A stretch of DNA of 17,697 nucleotides from Candidatus Dadabacteria bacterium (GCA_003695505.1 RFIY01000291.1:1-17697), one strand, 5' to 3'. Counted from the first letter of the stretch, positions 1 through 7,603 are shown. Numbers and translations are program-made. Notes: generated by a model not told the origin, from the letters alone.

Positions 1-742
1 CGTCAGCGGTTCGGCGCCGATTCCACCGGATCTGATTCGCTGGTACCGCAAGATCGGTCTGGAGCTGCTCGAAGGCTACGGCATGAGTGAGAATTTCGCC
101 TACTCGCATTTCTCGCGCCCGGGCCGTGGCCGGATCGGCTACGTCGGTGAACCGAATCCGGGCGTCGAACACCGTATCAGCGAAGAAGGCGAAATCCAGG
201 TCAGGAGTCCGGCCGATATGCTGGGCTACTACAAGATGCCGGAGGAAACGAAAGCTTCGTTCACCGAAGATGGCTTCCTGAAAACCGGAGACCGCGGCGA
301 AATCGACGAGCAGAACCGGCTCAAGATCACCGGGCGCGTCAAGGAGCTGTTCAAGACGAGCAAGGGCAAGTATGTTGCGCCAGCGCCGATCGAGAATCTC
401 CTCAACGCCAGCGCGCTGATCGAGCAGTCGTTTGTGACGGGATCCGGGCGTGAGGCGGCCTGCGCGTGTGTGATGCTTTCGGAAGAGCTGCGCGCGCGCC
501 GCGATGATCCGGCACTGGCTGACGAGATCGGGCCGCAGCTCAAGGAACTGCTGTTCGAGGTCAACGGCAAGGTCGAGCCGCACGAGCGCCTGGCCTTTCT
601 CGTCGTCGTGCGCGACGAGTGGTTGATCGAGAATGACTTCCTGACGCCGACGATGAAAATCAAGCGTAGCGTACTCGAAGACGTCTACGGGCCGAAGCTG
701 GAGGAGTGGTACAGCTCCGGACAAAAGGTGATCTGGGAATAG
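1..742 (+). CDS. Long-chain acyl-CoA synthetase / AMP-dependent ligase, C-terminal part (5' end outside window)
   Basis: The reading frame is open from base 2 and gives 246 residues before the TAG at 740-742. The visible part starts at the SGSAP stretch of the adenylate-forming core, followed by EGYGMSE (visible residues 24-30), TGD (95-97), the hinge GRVKELFK (111-118) and a C-terminal PTMKIKR with the lysine expected to catalyse adenylation. This order is that of ANL-superfamily acyl-CoA synthetases; the FKTSKGKYVAP stretch is typical of long-chain fatty acyl-CoA ligases (FadD15/bubblegum-like) rather than acetyl-CoA synthetases. Such enzymes activate fatty or other carboxylic acids with ATP and CoA, usually at the inner membrane face. 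The chain length is not visible from sequence. The ATG at 83 is internal, not the start. The next gene starts only a few bases after the stop, so the two are probably cotranscribed. Confidence 0.93.
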   Translation, partial: VSGSAPIPPDLIRWYRKIGLELLEGYGMSENFAYSHFSRPGRGRIGYVGEPNPGVEHRISEEGEIQVRSPADMLGYYKMPEETKASFTEDGFLKTGDRGEIDEQNRLKITGRVKELFKTSKGKYVAPAPIENLLNASALIEQSFVTGSGREAACACVMLSEELRARRDDPALADEIGPQLKELLFEVNGKVEPHERLAFLVVVRDEWLIENDFLTPTMKIKRSVLEDVYGPKLEEWYSSGQKVIWE

Positions 743-746
743 GGAT

Positions 747-1991
747 GTGATGCGCCGTCTCGGCGCAGTGTGCGCAGCACTGCTCGTCGTGGCGGGCTGC
801 AACAATGATGCGCCTGCGGTCTCCGGGCAGACCTTCGTTCGCCCCGGGACCACCGCGTGGCATCGTGTCGTTCCATCCGATGCGCTTCCGGCGGGTGTGG
901 CGGCGGATCTCAGCAACAACAACCTGGACATCCTGCTGTACCAGGGGCGGCTCTGGTTTGCGTTTCGAACCGCGCCGACCCATTTCGCCAGTACCGAGAC
1001 GACGATGTACCTGCTCAGCACGGACGACGTCGAGGGGCTGCGCGACTGGCGGCTGGAGACAACGGTTCACACCGGCAAGGATATTCGTGAGCCCCGCCTG
1101 TTCGTGGTCGACGACCGGCTGTTTTTCTATTTCTCGGAGCTCGGTACCGAACTGACGTCCTTCGACCCCGACGGGGTCAAAGGAATGGTTCGCGCCGACG
1201 ACGGGAGCTGGAGCGAACCCGTCACGATATTTGCGGATGCCCGCGTCGTCTGGCGGATCAAGGAGCTGGACGGGCGTGTCTGGATGACGTCGTATCGGGG
1301 CACCTCGAAAGTCTTCGAGGAGCTTGATCCGTTCGTGCCGATCGATGTCATGTTCTCGACGACGGATGATGGCTGGACCTGGCGGGGCGTCGACGGTGGG
1401 GACGAGGTTGTTTTGCGGGCCGCAGGACTGTCCGAAGTCGGATTCGCGAGTGCACCCGCCGGGGCCTTGTTCAGCGTCATCCGCGCCGAAAATGCCGATC
1501 CTCGGGGGTTCGGCAGTCGTCTCTGTCAGGCGCCGCCAGGCGACTGGAAGACCTGGCGGTGCCGCGAGCGCAATGACCCGCACAAATATGACAGTCCGCT
1601 GATGTTCCGTTACCGGGATCGACTCTATCTGATTGCGCGATACAATCCAGCGGGTGCCTACGACCTGGCGCCGGGTGAGCCGGTGACGGTCGAGCGCTGG
1701 TGGCGCAACCTCTGGAACTATTCCGCGACGACGAAGCGTACCGCGCTATACGCCTACGATACGGAGCGATGGGAAATCCGGTTGCTGGACGTCTGGCCGA
1801 CGAATGGCGATACGGCCTTTGCATCGGCCGTCTGGCTCGACAATGATCGATTGTTCGTGTTCAACTATAGTTCTGATCCATCCGCACCCGAGATGAGCTG
1901 GATCGAGGGGCAACTGACGGGCAGCCAGATTTATGCGGCGGTACTGGATTTTGGCGCGGGAACGCCCACGGTGGGTGTGCCTGTCCCATGA
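747..1991 (+). CDS. Lipoprotein with sialidase-like Asp-box, probable beta-propeller
   Basis: A 414-residue protein starting at GTG 747, or one codon later at ATG 750, which has AGGGA at 741-745 upstream. The N-terminus is a lipoprotein signal: two Arg, a hydrophobic run, and lipobox V-A-G-C with the lipidated Cys at 18. Residues 205-212 read TTDDGWTW, a full match to the Asp-box pattern (S/T)xDxGx(T)W found in sialidase-type propellers. The rest has many short strands rich in Trp, Tyr and Asp (LDGRVWMTSY, YRDRLYLIARY, LDNDRLFVFNY), as expected of repeated propeller blades. The likely place is the periplasmic side of the inner or outer membrane. Only one clear Asp-box is visible and no catalytic triad could be placed, so enzymatic activity (glycosidase) is not claimed. 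It follows the acyl-CoA synthetase by 4 bp and precedes another lipoprotein gene. Confidence 0.85.
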   Translation: MMRRLGAVCAALLVVAGCNNDAPAVSGQTFVRPGTTAWHRVVPSDALPAGVAADLSNNNLDILLYQGRLWFAFRTAPTHFASTETTMYLLSTDDVEGLRDWRLETTVHTGKDIREPRLFVVDDRLFFYFSELGTELTSFDPDGVKGMVRADDGSWSEPVTIFADARVVWRIKELDGRVWMTSYRGTSKVFEELDPFVPIDVMFSTTDDGWTWRGVDGGDEVVLRAAGLSEVGFASAPAGALFSVIRAENADPRGFGSRLCQAPPGDWKTWRCRERNDPHKYDSPLMFRYRDRLYLIARYNPAGAYDLAPGEPVTVERWWRNLWNYSATTKRTALYAYDTERWEIRLLDVWPTNGDTAFASAVWLDNDRLFVFNYSSDPSAPEMSWIEGQLTGSQIYAAVLDFGAGTPTVGVPVP

Positions 1992-2018
1992 GGAAAGCCA
2001 TTCTTTCCGGAGGAAACG

Positions 2019-2384
2019 ATGATGCGTGTACACATTTCCCTGATCGCTGTACTGGGTTTGCTGGCCGGCTGCGGATATCCGAAAGCTTCCAGCCTGGGAC
2101 TGCTGGAGCCGGGCATGGCGCCTGCGGCCGTCCGCCAGGTGTTAGGGGCGCCAACCTGGGCCGCAGGCGGGGGCCAGGAGCAGCGGTACGTCTATCGCAT
2201 GGTCGATGCACAGGGGCGAAAGCGTTTCCGGCGCATCTGCGGCACACTGGGGGCCGTGTCGCTGGGGGTCGCCTGCCTGCCGTGGGCGTACCGTGACGCA
2301 CTCCCGCGGGACTACGAACTGCGGTTCGTCGATGGTCGGCTCGCGGCCTGGGGGCCGGCCGGCAGTGTTCCGCTTACCCGGTGA
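2019..2384 (+). CDS. Small SmpA/OmlA (BamE-like) lipoprotein
   Basis: A 121-residue protein with a strong Shine-Dalgarno (GGAGG at 2009-2013, five bases before the ATG). The signal peptide ends in lipobox L-A-G-C, Cys 18. Residues 27-45 (GLLEPGMAPAAVRQVLGAP) match the signature of the SmpA/OmlA fold, in which G-M starts a short helix and a G-x-P turn follows; YVYRM then continues as a beta strand. BamE itself belongs to this fold, but this protein has a different middle part, a hydrophobic stretch around residues 73-90 with Cys 74 and Cys 86, so it is called only a fold relative. The two cysteines could form a disulfide in the periplasm. A short inverted repeat (GGAAAG/CTTTCC, 1992-2008) lies between the previous stop and the Shine-Dalgarno. 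The 3' end overlaps the convergent ThDP-enzyme gene by 11 bp. Confidence 0.85.
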   Translation: MMRVHISLIAVLGLLAGCGYPKASSLGLLEPGMAPAAVRQVLGAPTWAAGGGQEQRYVYRMVDAQGRKRFRRICGTLGAVSLGVACLPWAYRDALPRDYELRFVDGRLAAWGPAGSVPLTR

Positions 2385-4164
2385 CCTTGCGCCAGAGCGC
2401 CCTGCCGACAAAGCGGAACTTGTCACCCAGCGGAAACCGTTTCAGTACGGTCTTGACGACGCCCTGTGTGAACGCGGTCCGTTTCGAGTAGTCGATCCGA
2501 ACGTCGACGACGACCGGCTGACCCTTTGCACTGATGGCAAGGGCGGTGTCGATGCCGTCGGCGATCTCGTCGTCGTTGCGAATCTCGACGTAGTGCGCAC
2601 CGGTTGCCAGCGCCGCACCCTCGAGCCGGATTTCGCCAAGCACCGTGCACGTCTTGCGGTTGTACGGGATCTCCTGCCCCTGTGAAATCTGCGAGAGCTC
2701 GCCGTCGTAGAAGACGAAGAACGGCACACCGACGCCCCGCGTGCTGGCCGTGACGATTTCCATGCAGGTCATCAGGAACGCGCCGTCACCGACGATCGCG
2801 GCGACCTGCCGCTCCGGATTGGCCAGCTTCGCGCCAATCGCCGCCGGAACGCAATAGCCCATGCAGTTGAAGTCGGTCGGGCTGATAAAGGTGCGCGGCT
2901 GCAGCACCGGGAACTGTTCGGCGGCGAGAAAGGTATGGTTGCCGTCATCGACGACGGTGATGGCGTCGCGGTCGAGACGTTCGCGTAGCGCGGTGAAAAA
3001 GCGTGCCGGATTGACACGGTCGCTCTTGTGGGCGAACCACTCGGTGCGCCAGGCGTCCTTGTCGGTCGCGATGCGGGTGGCGACGCGTTCGCGCCGGTCG
3101 GCGTGATTCACGCCTCGCGCCTCGAGCGCGCGACGAAGCGCGGGGACGGCATCGCGGCTATCCGCGGCTATCGCGACGGCGGCCGGATAGTTGCGGTTCA
3201 GCACCGCCGGATCGATGTCGATATGGACGAGGTTTTCGGGCACGCGCACGCCGTAGCTTCCGGTGGGTATTTCGCCAAAGCGCACGCCGATGGCCAGCAG
3301 TGCATCGACGTCCTGGAACGCGTTACGCGCGGCCGGCACTGCGGCGGCGCTGAAGCCCATGCCGGTGTGCAGGGGATGGTCGGCCGGAAAAGCGCTGAGT
3401 CCCTGAAGCGTCGTGGATACCGGCGCGCCCAGCATTTCGGCGATACGTGCGACGTCCTCTGCGACATCGACGGCTCCCCAGCCGACGAACAGCCCGGGTG
3501 CGTTGGCCGTCGCGAGCAGGTCGGCCGCCTGTTCGATCAGCGCCGTGTCGGGCTGCGGCGCGGGGGCAGGTGGCTGGAACTGCGGAACGTCTCCCGGAGG
3601 CCCCTGAAAGAGTTGCACGTTGTAGGGCAGCTCGACAAACACCGGCCCCGGTACGCCGCTGACGGCCGTATGGTATGCGGCAAAGATCGTTGGCACGACG
3701 TCCTCGTGCCGTTCGACCCGCCAGCGGGCCTTGGTGACCGCCTGTACGAGCTGCATCTGGTCCAGTTCATGCAACTGGTATCCGAACGGGCTGTCGGTGC
3801 TGGTGCCTCCGGAGATGACCAGCAGGGGAATCCCGTCCAGGTACGCTTCACCGATGCCGCTCATCGCGTGTGTAGCGCCGGCGGCGGGGACGATGACCAT
3901 GCAGCCGATCCGGCCGTCGGACGTGCGGCTGATCGCGTCGGCCATGAACGCTCCGCCGCCTTCGTGCGTGACCAGGACCGGGTCGATCCGCTCCGACTTG
4001 TTCAGTTCGTCGTACAGCTCCGTATTGTGGACGCCAGGGATGCCAAAGGTATGCGATACCGGCAGTTGCTCGAGCGCGTACCGTACGAGCCAGGCCCCGC
4101 TGCGCCGTCCGGAAATCTTCGTTGTTGGCCAGTCCGCACGGATGGATTCGGGTGTGATCGTCAT
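2374..4164 (-). CDS. Thiamine-diphosphate-dependent enzyme, acetolactate synthase-like
   Basis: A 596-residue protein with the three-domain plan of the acetolactate synthase/benzoylformate decarboxylase superfamily. The N-terminal PYR domain has FGIPGVHN (40-47) and Glu 68 in THEGGGAFMADA, the glutamate that activates the ThDP aminopyrimidine. A middle domain follows (about 205-350, LFVGWGAV, HIDIDP), then the C-terminal PP domain with GDG (459-461). At the second metal-ligand place, usually Asn in NN or ND, the sequence is YDG, so Asp 487 would bind Mg2+. The reaction could be a 2-keto acid decarboxylation, carboligation or 2-hydroxyacyl-CoA lysis; the sequence does not decide. The gene starts one base after the flavoprotein stop codon, so the two are translated from one mRNA and probably act on one pathway. 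A biosynthetic IlvB role is unlikely because no regulatory subunit gene is adjacent. Confidence 0.92.
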   Translation of the reverse strand: MTITPESIRADWPTTKISGRRSGAWLVRYALEQLPVSHTFGIPGVHNTELYDELNKSERIDPVLVTHEGGGAFMADAISRTSDGRIGCMVIVPAAGATHAMSGIGEAYLDGIPLLVISGGTSTDSPFGYQLHELDQMQLVQAVTKARWRVERHEDVVPTIFAAYHTAVSGVPGPVFVELPYNVQLFQGPPGDVPQFQPPAPAPQPDTALIEQAADLLATANAPGLFVGWGAVDVAEDVARIAEMLGAPVSTTLQGLSAFPADHPLHTGMGFSAAAVPAARNAFQDVDALLAIGVRFGEIPTGSYGVRVPENLVHIDIDPAVLNRNYPAAVAIAADSRDAVPALRRALEARGVNHADRRERVATRIATDKDAWRTEWFAHKSDRVNPARFFTALRERLDRDAITVVDDGNHTFLAAEQFPVLQPRTFISPTDFNCMGYCVPAAIGAKLANPERQVAAIVGDGAFLMTCMEIVTASTRGVGVPFFVFYDGELSQISQGQEIPYNRKTCTVLGEIRLEGAALATGAHYVEIRNDDEIADGIDTALAISAKGQPVVVDVRIDYSKRTAFTQGVVKTVLKRFPLGDKFRFVGRALWRKVTG

Positions 4165-4165
4165 G

Positions 4166-5791
4166 TCAGGCGCCTTTCGCGATGTAGCGCGCCGTTGCCC
4201 GCCCGGTCAGGACGCAGCCGCCGAGGAATGTGCCCTCCAGCGACCCGATCCCGTGTATGCCGCCGCCGCCGAATCCGGCGCTTTCACCAACAGCGTACAG
4301 CCCGGGGATCGCCTTTCCTTCTGTGTTCAGCACGCGGCCGCCGAGATCGGTCTGGATCCCGCCAAGACTCTTGCGGGTCAGGATGAATTCCCGAATCGCA
4401 ATCAGGGGCCGAGCCTTCGGGTCGTCGATCGGCTGGAAGTTGCAGGTGCGCAGCCGGTCGCCGGGGTATTTGCGGAAATTGGCGATCCAGCGTAGCTGGT
4501 CATCGTTGTGGTACTTCGGACCTCGCCGGATCATCCGGTCGAAGTAGTCGATTTCACTGGCCAGCGTGTCGTAGTCGGTTTGCAGACCGTAGAGATTGCG
4601 CTCATTCATACCGGCCACCAGGTCGCGCAAATTGTCGGCAACGACGATGTCGTCCGGGCATTCGTCGATCAGGCGGCGGATCAGCGCCTTGTTGCCGAAC
4701 AGCGCGTCGAGCAGGATCCGTACTTTCTTCTTGTCGCGGAATGCCGTCATGTAGGCCCCGCCAGAGACCGCCAGTTCCTTGATCGCGATCTTCCAGTTCA
4801 GTACCTGCCACGAGTACTTGCCCGGTTGGCGCACGATCGAGTCGACAAGATGGCGGGTGTCCGAATACGGAATCAGCGGCCAGGGTGTGCGGATGCGCTG
4901 ACCGAGCGCATTGACCCACAGGGCTGAGCGGGGCGGTACCAGCGACAGGCCGTCATTGGGCTTGCGCTTTGCCGGGTGGTGGACGCCGGCGGCATAGTGC
5001 CACTGTTTGTCCAGATGCGTCAGCCTGGCGCCGACTTCGGCGGCGCGGTCGTGCAACATGCCGTCCGCGTAGATGTGCGAGCCGTTGAGCAGGTGTTCCG
5101 GCGGTTCGCCCCAGTCGGCGTACCAGTTGGCGCGCACCTTGCTCAGATCGCCACCGCAAATGCCGCCGGACGCAATGACGACGTGCTCCGCGGTTACGCG
5201 GAACTCCTCGCCGTTGTCCATACGCTTGCCGTACACGCCCGTAGCGCGACCGTCGGTGATGTCAAAGCCCGAGACCTCGTGTTCGAACAGAACCTCCAAC
5301 CGTTCGCGTCCGGGATGTCGTTCGAGGCCGGCGATTGCGCAGGCGATGATTTCGGATCCGGTGCCCAGCGCGATATGCCAGCGCGGTACCGTGTTGTAGG
5401 TGGTGGTCAGGCCCCGTTCCGGCCAGTTGACGATTGGCAGGAACTCGACGCCGTTGCCATCGAGGTATTCGAAGATGTACTCAATCGAGTTTTCGCAGTA
5501 GAACTTCGCCCATTCAAGCGGCCAGTGATCGTTGTCGCCGAACTGCGCACAGGCAAGCCAGTCGCGCAGCGCCAGTTCGGGCGAGTCATCGATCTTCATT
5601 CGTTTCTGGTGCGGCGTGCCGATCATGTGTACGCCGCCGAACGATTCCCTGGCGAGGCCACCCCAGGTTTCGCGTGGCCCCTTTTCGATCATCAGCACGC
5701 GCATACCGTGCGTCAGGAGTTCGTGGGCCGTGGCAATGGCGGCGAGGCCGCCGCCGGCGATGACGACTTCGGTTTCGTAGCTTGCGCTCAT
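4166..5791 (-). CDS. FAD-binding dehydrogenase (fumarate reductase/ketosteroid dehydrogenase fold)
   Basis: A 541-residue flavoprotein. Residues 8-37 are an N-terminal Rossmann motif (VVIAGGGLAAIATA through Glu 36 of MIEKG) that binds the ADP part of FAD. The C-terminal stretch from about residue 495 (IPGLYAVGESAGFGGGG) is the second FAD contact of the fumarate reductase/KsdD-type family. The segment around 50-85 (SFGGVHMIGTPHQKRMKIDDSPELALRDWL) resembles a group annotated in genomes only as 'FAD-binding dehydrogenase', whose substrate is not known to me. No signal peptide or haem site is seen, so it should be cytoplasmic. The start is supported by GAGGAG about 8 bases before the ATG. It is the first gene of a two-gene operon with a ThDP enzyme; an alpha,beta-desaturation or alcohol oxidation feeding a C-C bond reaction is a reasonable inference. 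A 16-bp palindrome about 65 bp upstream may be its operator. Confidence 0.9.
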   Translation of the reverse strand: MSASYETEVVIAGGGLAAIATAHELLTHGMRVLMIEKGPRETWGGLARESFGGVHMIGTPHQKRMKIDDSPELALRDWLACAQFGDNDHWPLEWAKFYCENSIEYIFEYLDGNGVEFLPIVNWPERGLTTTYNTVPRWHIALGTGSEIIACAIAGLERHPGRERLEVLFEHEVSGFDITDGRATGVYGKRMDNGEEFRVTAEHVVIASGGICGGDLSKVRANWYADWGEPPEHLLNGSHIYADGMLHDRAAEVGARLTHLDKQWHYAAGVHHPAKRKPNDGLSLVPPRSALWVNALGQRIRTPWPLIPYSDTRHLVDSIVRQPGKYSWQVLNWKIAIKELAVSGGAYMTAFRDKKKVRILLDALFGNKALIRRLIDECPDDIVVADNLRDLVAGMNERNLYGLQTDYDTLASEIDYFDRMIRRGPKYHNDDQLRWIANFRKYPGDRLRTCNFQPIDDPKARPLIAIREFILTRKSLGGIQTDLGGRVLNTEGKAIPGLYAVGESAGFGGGGIHGIGSLEGTFLGGCVLTGRATARYIAKGA

Positions 5792-5856
5792 CGGTGTCTC
5801 CTCGCGGGCTGGTTTGCGGGTCGTGCGCGGCTATCCGATGCAGCTTAGCAGAAGTT

Positions 5857-5872
5857 TAATGCGACCGCATTA
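5857..5872. promoter_or_regulatory. Perfect 16-bp palindrome, candidate operator of the flavoprotein/ThDP operon
   Basis: TAATGCG-AC-CGCATTA is a perfect inverted repeat (7-bp arms, 2-bp centre) in the 96-bp gap between the Pro-rich exported protein gene and the flavoprotein gene, 66 bp from the flavoprotein start. It is AT-rich at the ends in a GC-rich region, as binding sites of dimeric TetR-, GntR- or MarR-type regulators often are. No regulator gene lies in the window, and no convincing -35/-10 pair could be placed around it. Confidence 0.45.
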
Positions 5873-5887
5873 CGGCGCCACGGGTGA

Positions 5888-6568
5888 TCAGTCCATGGGC
5901 TCAATGATTTCGATGGGATCCTCGGTGGACGGGGCGGGTTTGGGAGCGACGGGCTGTACGGGGGCAACCGGCTCGACCGGCGCCGGAGCCGTCGGCGCCA
6001 GTTCCGGCGTCTGTTCAACGACCGGCTCCGGAGTGCGCGGGGCCACCGGTGCGCCGCTGGTTGCACCAGCGGGCAGGGGCTTTTCGGGCAGGCCGGTCCG
6101 GCGACGCAGCTTATTCGCGTAGGTGTCCGGGTCGAGCGGCGGTTCCGCAAGGCAGCCGCCGGTACCGTTCGCGAGAATCTCGCAGCGCATCGGCCAGGTG
6201 ATGATCACGTCGTCGTCGACGCGGCCTTCCCATTCGACGGGCAGCGAAACGCGATAGCGCCCCAGCAGGAACCGCAGATAGTTCTGGTCCGGGTCGTCGA
6301 GCCGGAAGCGTGCGCCGTGCTGAAATTCGCGGCCAAAAATGCCCAGATCGCGAATCAGAAATGTGCCCGCGCGACCGGTGTTGCCGGCTACGCCGTTGAA
6401 GTGAATCTCAAGGTCGCGGTCCATCGTCTGATGCCAGCCGCGATAACCATCGACGCGGACGGTGACTTCTCCGATGACGCCGATGGCAAATGCTGGTGCC
6501 GCCATCGCCGCGATCAGCAGCGTGGTCGACAGCAGGTGACCCAGGAAGTGCGGTGTTCGTTGTCTCAT
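5888..6568 (-). CDS. Exported hypothetical protein with Pro-rich C-terminal tail
   Basis: A 226-residue protein. I chose the ATG at 6568 because it begins a clear Sec signal peptide (RQR, a hydrophobic run, and cleavage after A-P-A-F-A, residue 28); the open frame extends 131 codons further upstream, but that part runs antisense to the polyprenyl synthase gene and has no such signal. The mature part (29-150) has a beta-rich look (GEVTVRVDGYRG, LEIHFNG, YRVSLPVEWEGRV) and two Cys that could pair (MRCEIL, GGCLAE). The last 70 residues are low-complexity Pro/Val/Ala/Glu (repeated P-V-A-P and E-P-V units) ending acidic, likely a disordered periplasmic spacer. I do not recognise the family. It is transcribed away from the polyprenyl synthase gene, with a 99-bp gap, and ends 96 bp before the flavoprotein gene. 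Confidence 0.8.
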   Translation of the reverse strand: MRQRTPHFLGHLLSTTLLIAAMAAPAFAIGVIGEVTVRVDGYRGWHQTMDRDLEIHFNGVAGNTGRAGTFLIRDLGIFGREFQHGARFRLDDPDQNYLRFLLGRYRVSLPVEWEGRVDDDVIITWPMRCEILANGTGGCLAEPPLDPDTYANKLRRRTGLPEKPLPAGATSGAPVAPRTPEPVVEQTPELAPTAPAPVEPVAPVQPVAPKPAPSTEDPIEIIEPMD

Positions 6569-6576
6569 GCAGGTTA

Positions 6577-6582
6577 AGTATA
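6577..6582 (-). promoter_or_regulatory. Possible -10 element for the Pro-rich exported protein gene
   Basis: On the minus strand, TATACT (5 of 6 to TATAAT) ends 8 bases before the ATG at 6568. If it is used, transcription would start within one or two bases of the start codon, giving a nearly leaderless mRNA, and there is no good Shine-Dalgarno in this gap. No matching -35 hexamer was found at 15-18 bp, so this is weak. Confidence 0.25.
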
Positions 6583-6608
6583 ACCGAAACGACGGCCAAA
6601 ACACCCGG

Positions 6609-6637
6609 TTCGTGGTCCCGTCCGGGCAGGGTAGAAT
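6609..6637 (+). promoter_or_regulatory. Possible sigma70-type promoter of the polyprenyl synthase gene
   Basis: TAGAAT (6632-6637) fits a -10 element at 5 of 6 positions. Seventeen bases upstream is TTCGTG, a poor -35 match. A start near 6644 would leave a leader of about 24 nt before the ATG at 6668. The -10 is plausible, the -35 is not strong. Confidence 0.35.
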
Positions 6638-6667
6638 AACGCAGAAAGGCCGCAGACGTGCAACAAG

Positions 6668-7552
6668 ATGCCTGACCAGTTTGACCGACAACAGTTTTAT
6701 GCGCGCTTGCGTGTGATCGTTCGCGAGCAGCTCGTTGCCTCCGACCGCCTGGCGGAACCGGTGGAACGCCTGCTGGAACACCCTGGCAAGGCGCTGCGTC
6801 CGGCGCTCGCTTACGCGGTCGCGCAGGCGTGCGGCCATGGCCAGTTGCCCGGCGCGATCGAGACGATTGCGGCTGCGGCTGAGCTGCTTCATCTGGCGGC
6901 GCTCGTACACGATGATATCGTCGATGAAGCGGCGCAGCGCCGTGGTGTCGAAACGTTGCATCGGCGCTACGATACGCGAACCGCGGTACTCGTTGGCGAC
7001 ATGCTGATCGGACTGGCGTCGGAGCTGATTGCCGATGGCGCGAGCGAAGGAACATTGCGGCGGTTCGGGCCGACGCTCCGCGGGCTGGCCGAATCGGAGC
7101 TGCTGGAGTACCGTGCACGTGGCACAACGCTGGAAGCGGCGGTTGCCGAGCGCATCGCCGTCGGCAAGGCCGGTTCCCTGTTTGGCTGGATCGCCGCCGC
7201 TGCCGCGATCGAGTGCCGCGAATGGGCCGGCGAGACGGCCTGGTATCAGTGGGGACTACAGCTTGGCGTGCTGTATCAGCTCGTCGATGACCTTGGTGAC
7301 GTGCTCGGCATCGATGAAGGCAAGGACGTGGGTCTGGACGCCGCAACCGGAACGCCGACGTTGCTGGCCATGATCGAGCACGAACATGGCCGGAACGGGG
7401 TGGCGCGACAGATGCAGAGCCTGATCACTCTGGTTCGGCGGCCTCCGGCGCGAGGGCCCGCGCTCGACCAGTTCATTGAGACGGTGTGCACGAGAGCGCA
7501 GGATCGGCTCAGTTCGTACGGCGAACATTCGATCGACGCGACCGGCGCCTGA
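6668..7552 (+). CDS. ispB: trans-Polyprenyl diphosphate synthase (IspB-like)
   Basis: A 294-residue all-alpha prenyltransferase. The first Asp-rich motif is D82-D83-I-V-D86 in LVHDDIVDEA, the second is D207-D208-L-G-D211 in YQLVDDLGDVLG; both bind the Mg2+-diphosphate of the allylic and homoallylic substrates. Residues 40-46 (GKALRPA) correspond to the conserved G-K-x-x-R-P loop for IPP. The enzyme adds IPP units to an allylic diphosphate. The spacing and a two-residue-short FARM (DDxxD, not DDxxxxD) are typical of bacterial long-chain and some medium-chain synthases, so a quinone side-chain synthase is the likeliest role, though a farnesyl or geranylgeranyl synthase cannot be excluded. The protein is somewhat shorter than IspB of E. 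coli. The gene stands alone, without the rplU-rpmA neighbours common in other gammaproteobacteria. No clear Shine-Dalgarno precedes the ATG. Confidence 0.87.
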   Translation: MPDQFDRQQFYARLRVIVREQLVASDRLAEPVERLLEHPGKALRPALAYAVAQACGHGQLPGAIETIAAAAELLHLAALVHDDIVDEAAQRRGVETLHRRYDTRTAVLVGDMLIGLASELIADGASEGTLRRFGPTLRGLAESELLEYRARGTTLEAAVAERIAVGKAGSLFGWIAAAAAIECREWAGETAWYQWGLQLGVLYQLVDDLGDVLGIDEGKDVGLDAATGTPTLLAMIEHEHGRNGVARQMQSLITLVRRPPARGPALDQFIETVCTRAQDRLSSYGEHSIDATGA

Positions 7553-7586
7553 CGCGCCGCGTTGCGCCTCCGGCGCGTTGCGGCAC

Positions 7587-7603
7587 ACGCGGGGCCGCGT
7601 TTT
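7587..7603 (+). terminator. Weak hairpin terminator candidate after polyprenyl synthase
   Basis: ACGCG-GGGC-CGCGT (7587-7600) folds into a 5-bp stem with a 4-base loop, followed by only three further T. It lies 35 bp past the stop codon. The short stem and T-run make termination uncertain. Confidence 0.3.

Noticed and set aside
660-1583. 307-codon minus-strand frame opposite the Asp-box lipoprotein
   Set aside because: Low-complexity Pro/Arg-rich product without a signal or domain; the plus-strand frame has a lipobox and an Asp-box.
1992-2008. GGAAAG/CTTTCC inverted repeat as a terminator
   Set aside because: Short stem with no T-run, directly before a strong ribosome-binding site; more likely chance or a minor translational effect.
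3028-4386. 452-codon plus-strand frame opposite the ThDP enzyme
   Set aside because: Arg/Gly-rich shadow that crosses the boundary of two well-supported minus-strand genes.
6569-6961. Long N-terminal extension of the Pro-rich exported protein
   Set aside because: It runs antisense to the polyprenyl synthase gene and would bury the signal peptide in the middle of the protein.
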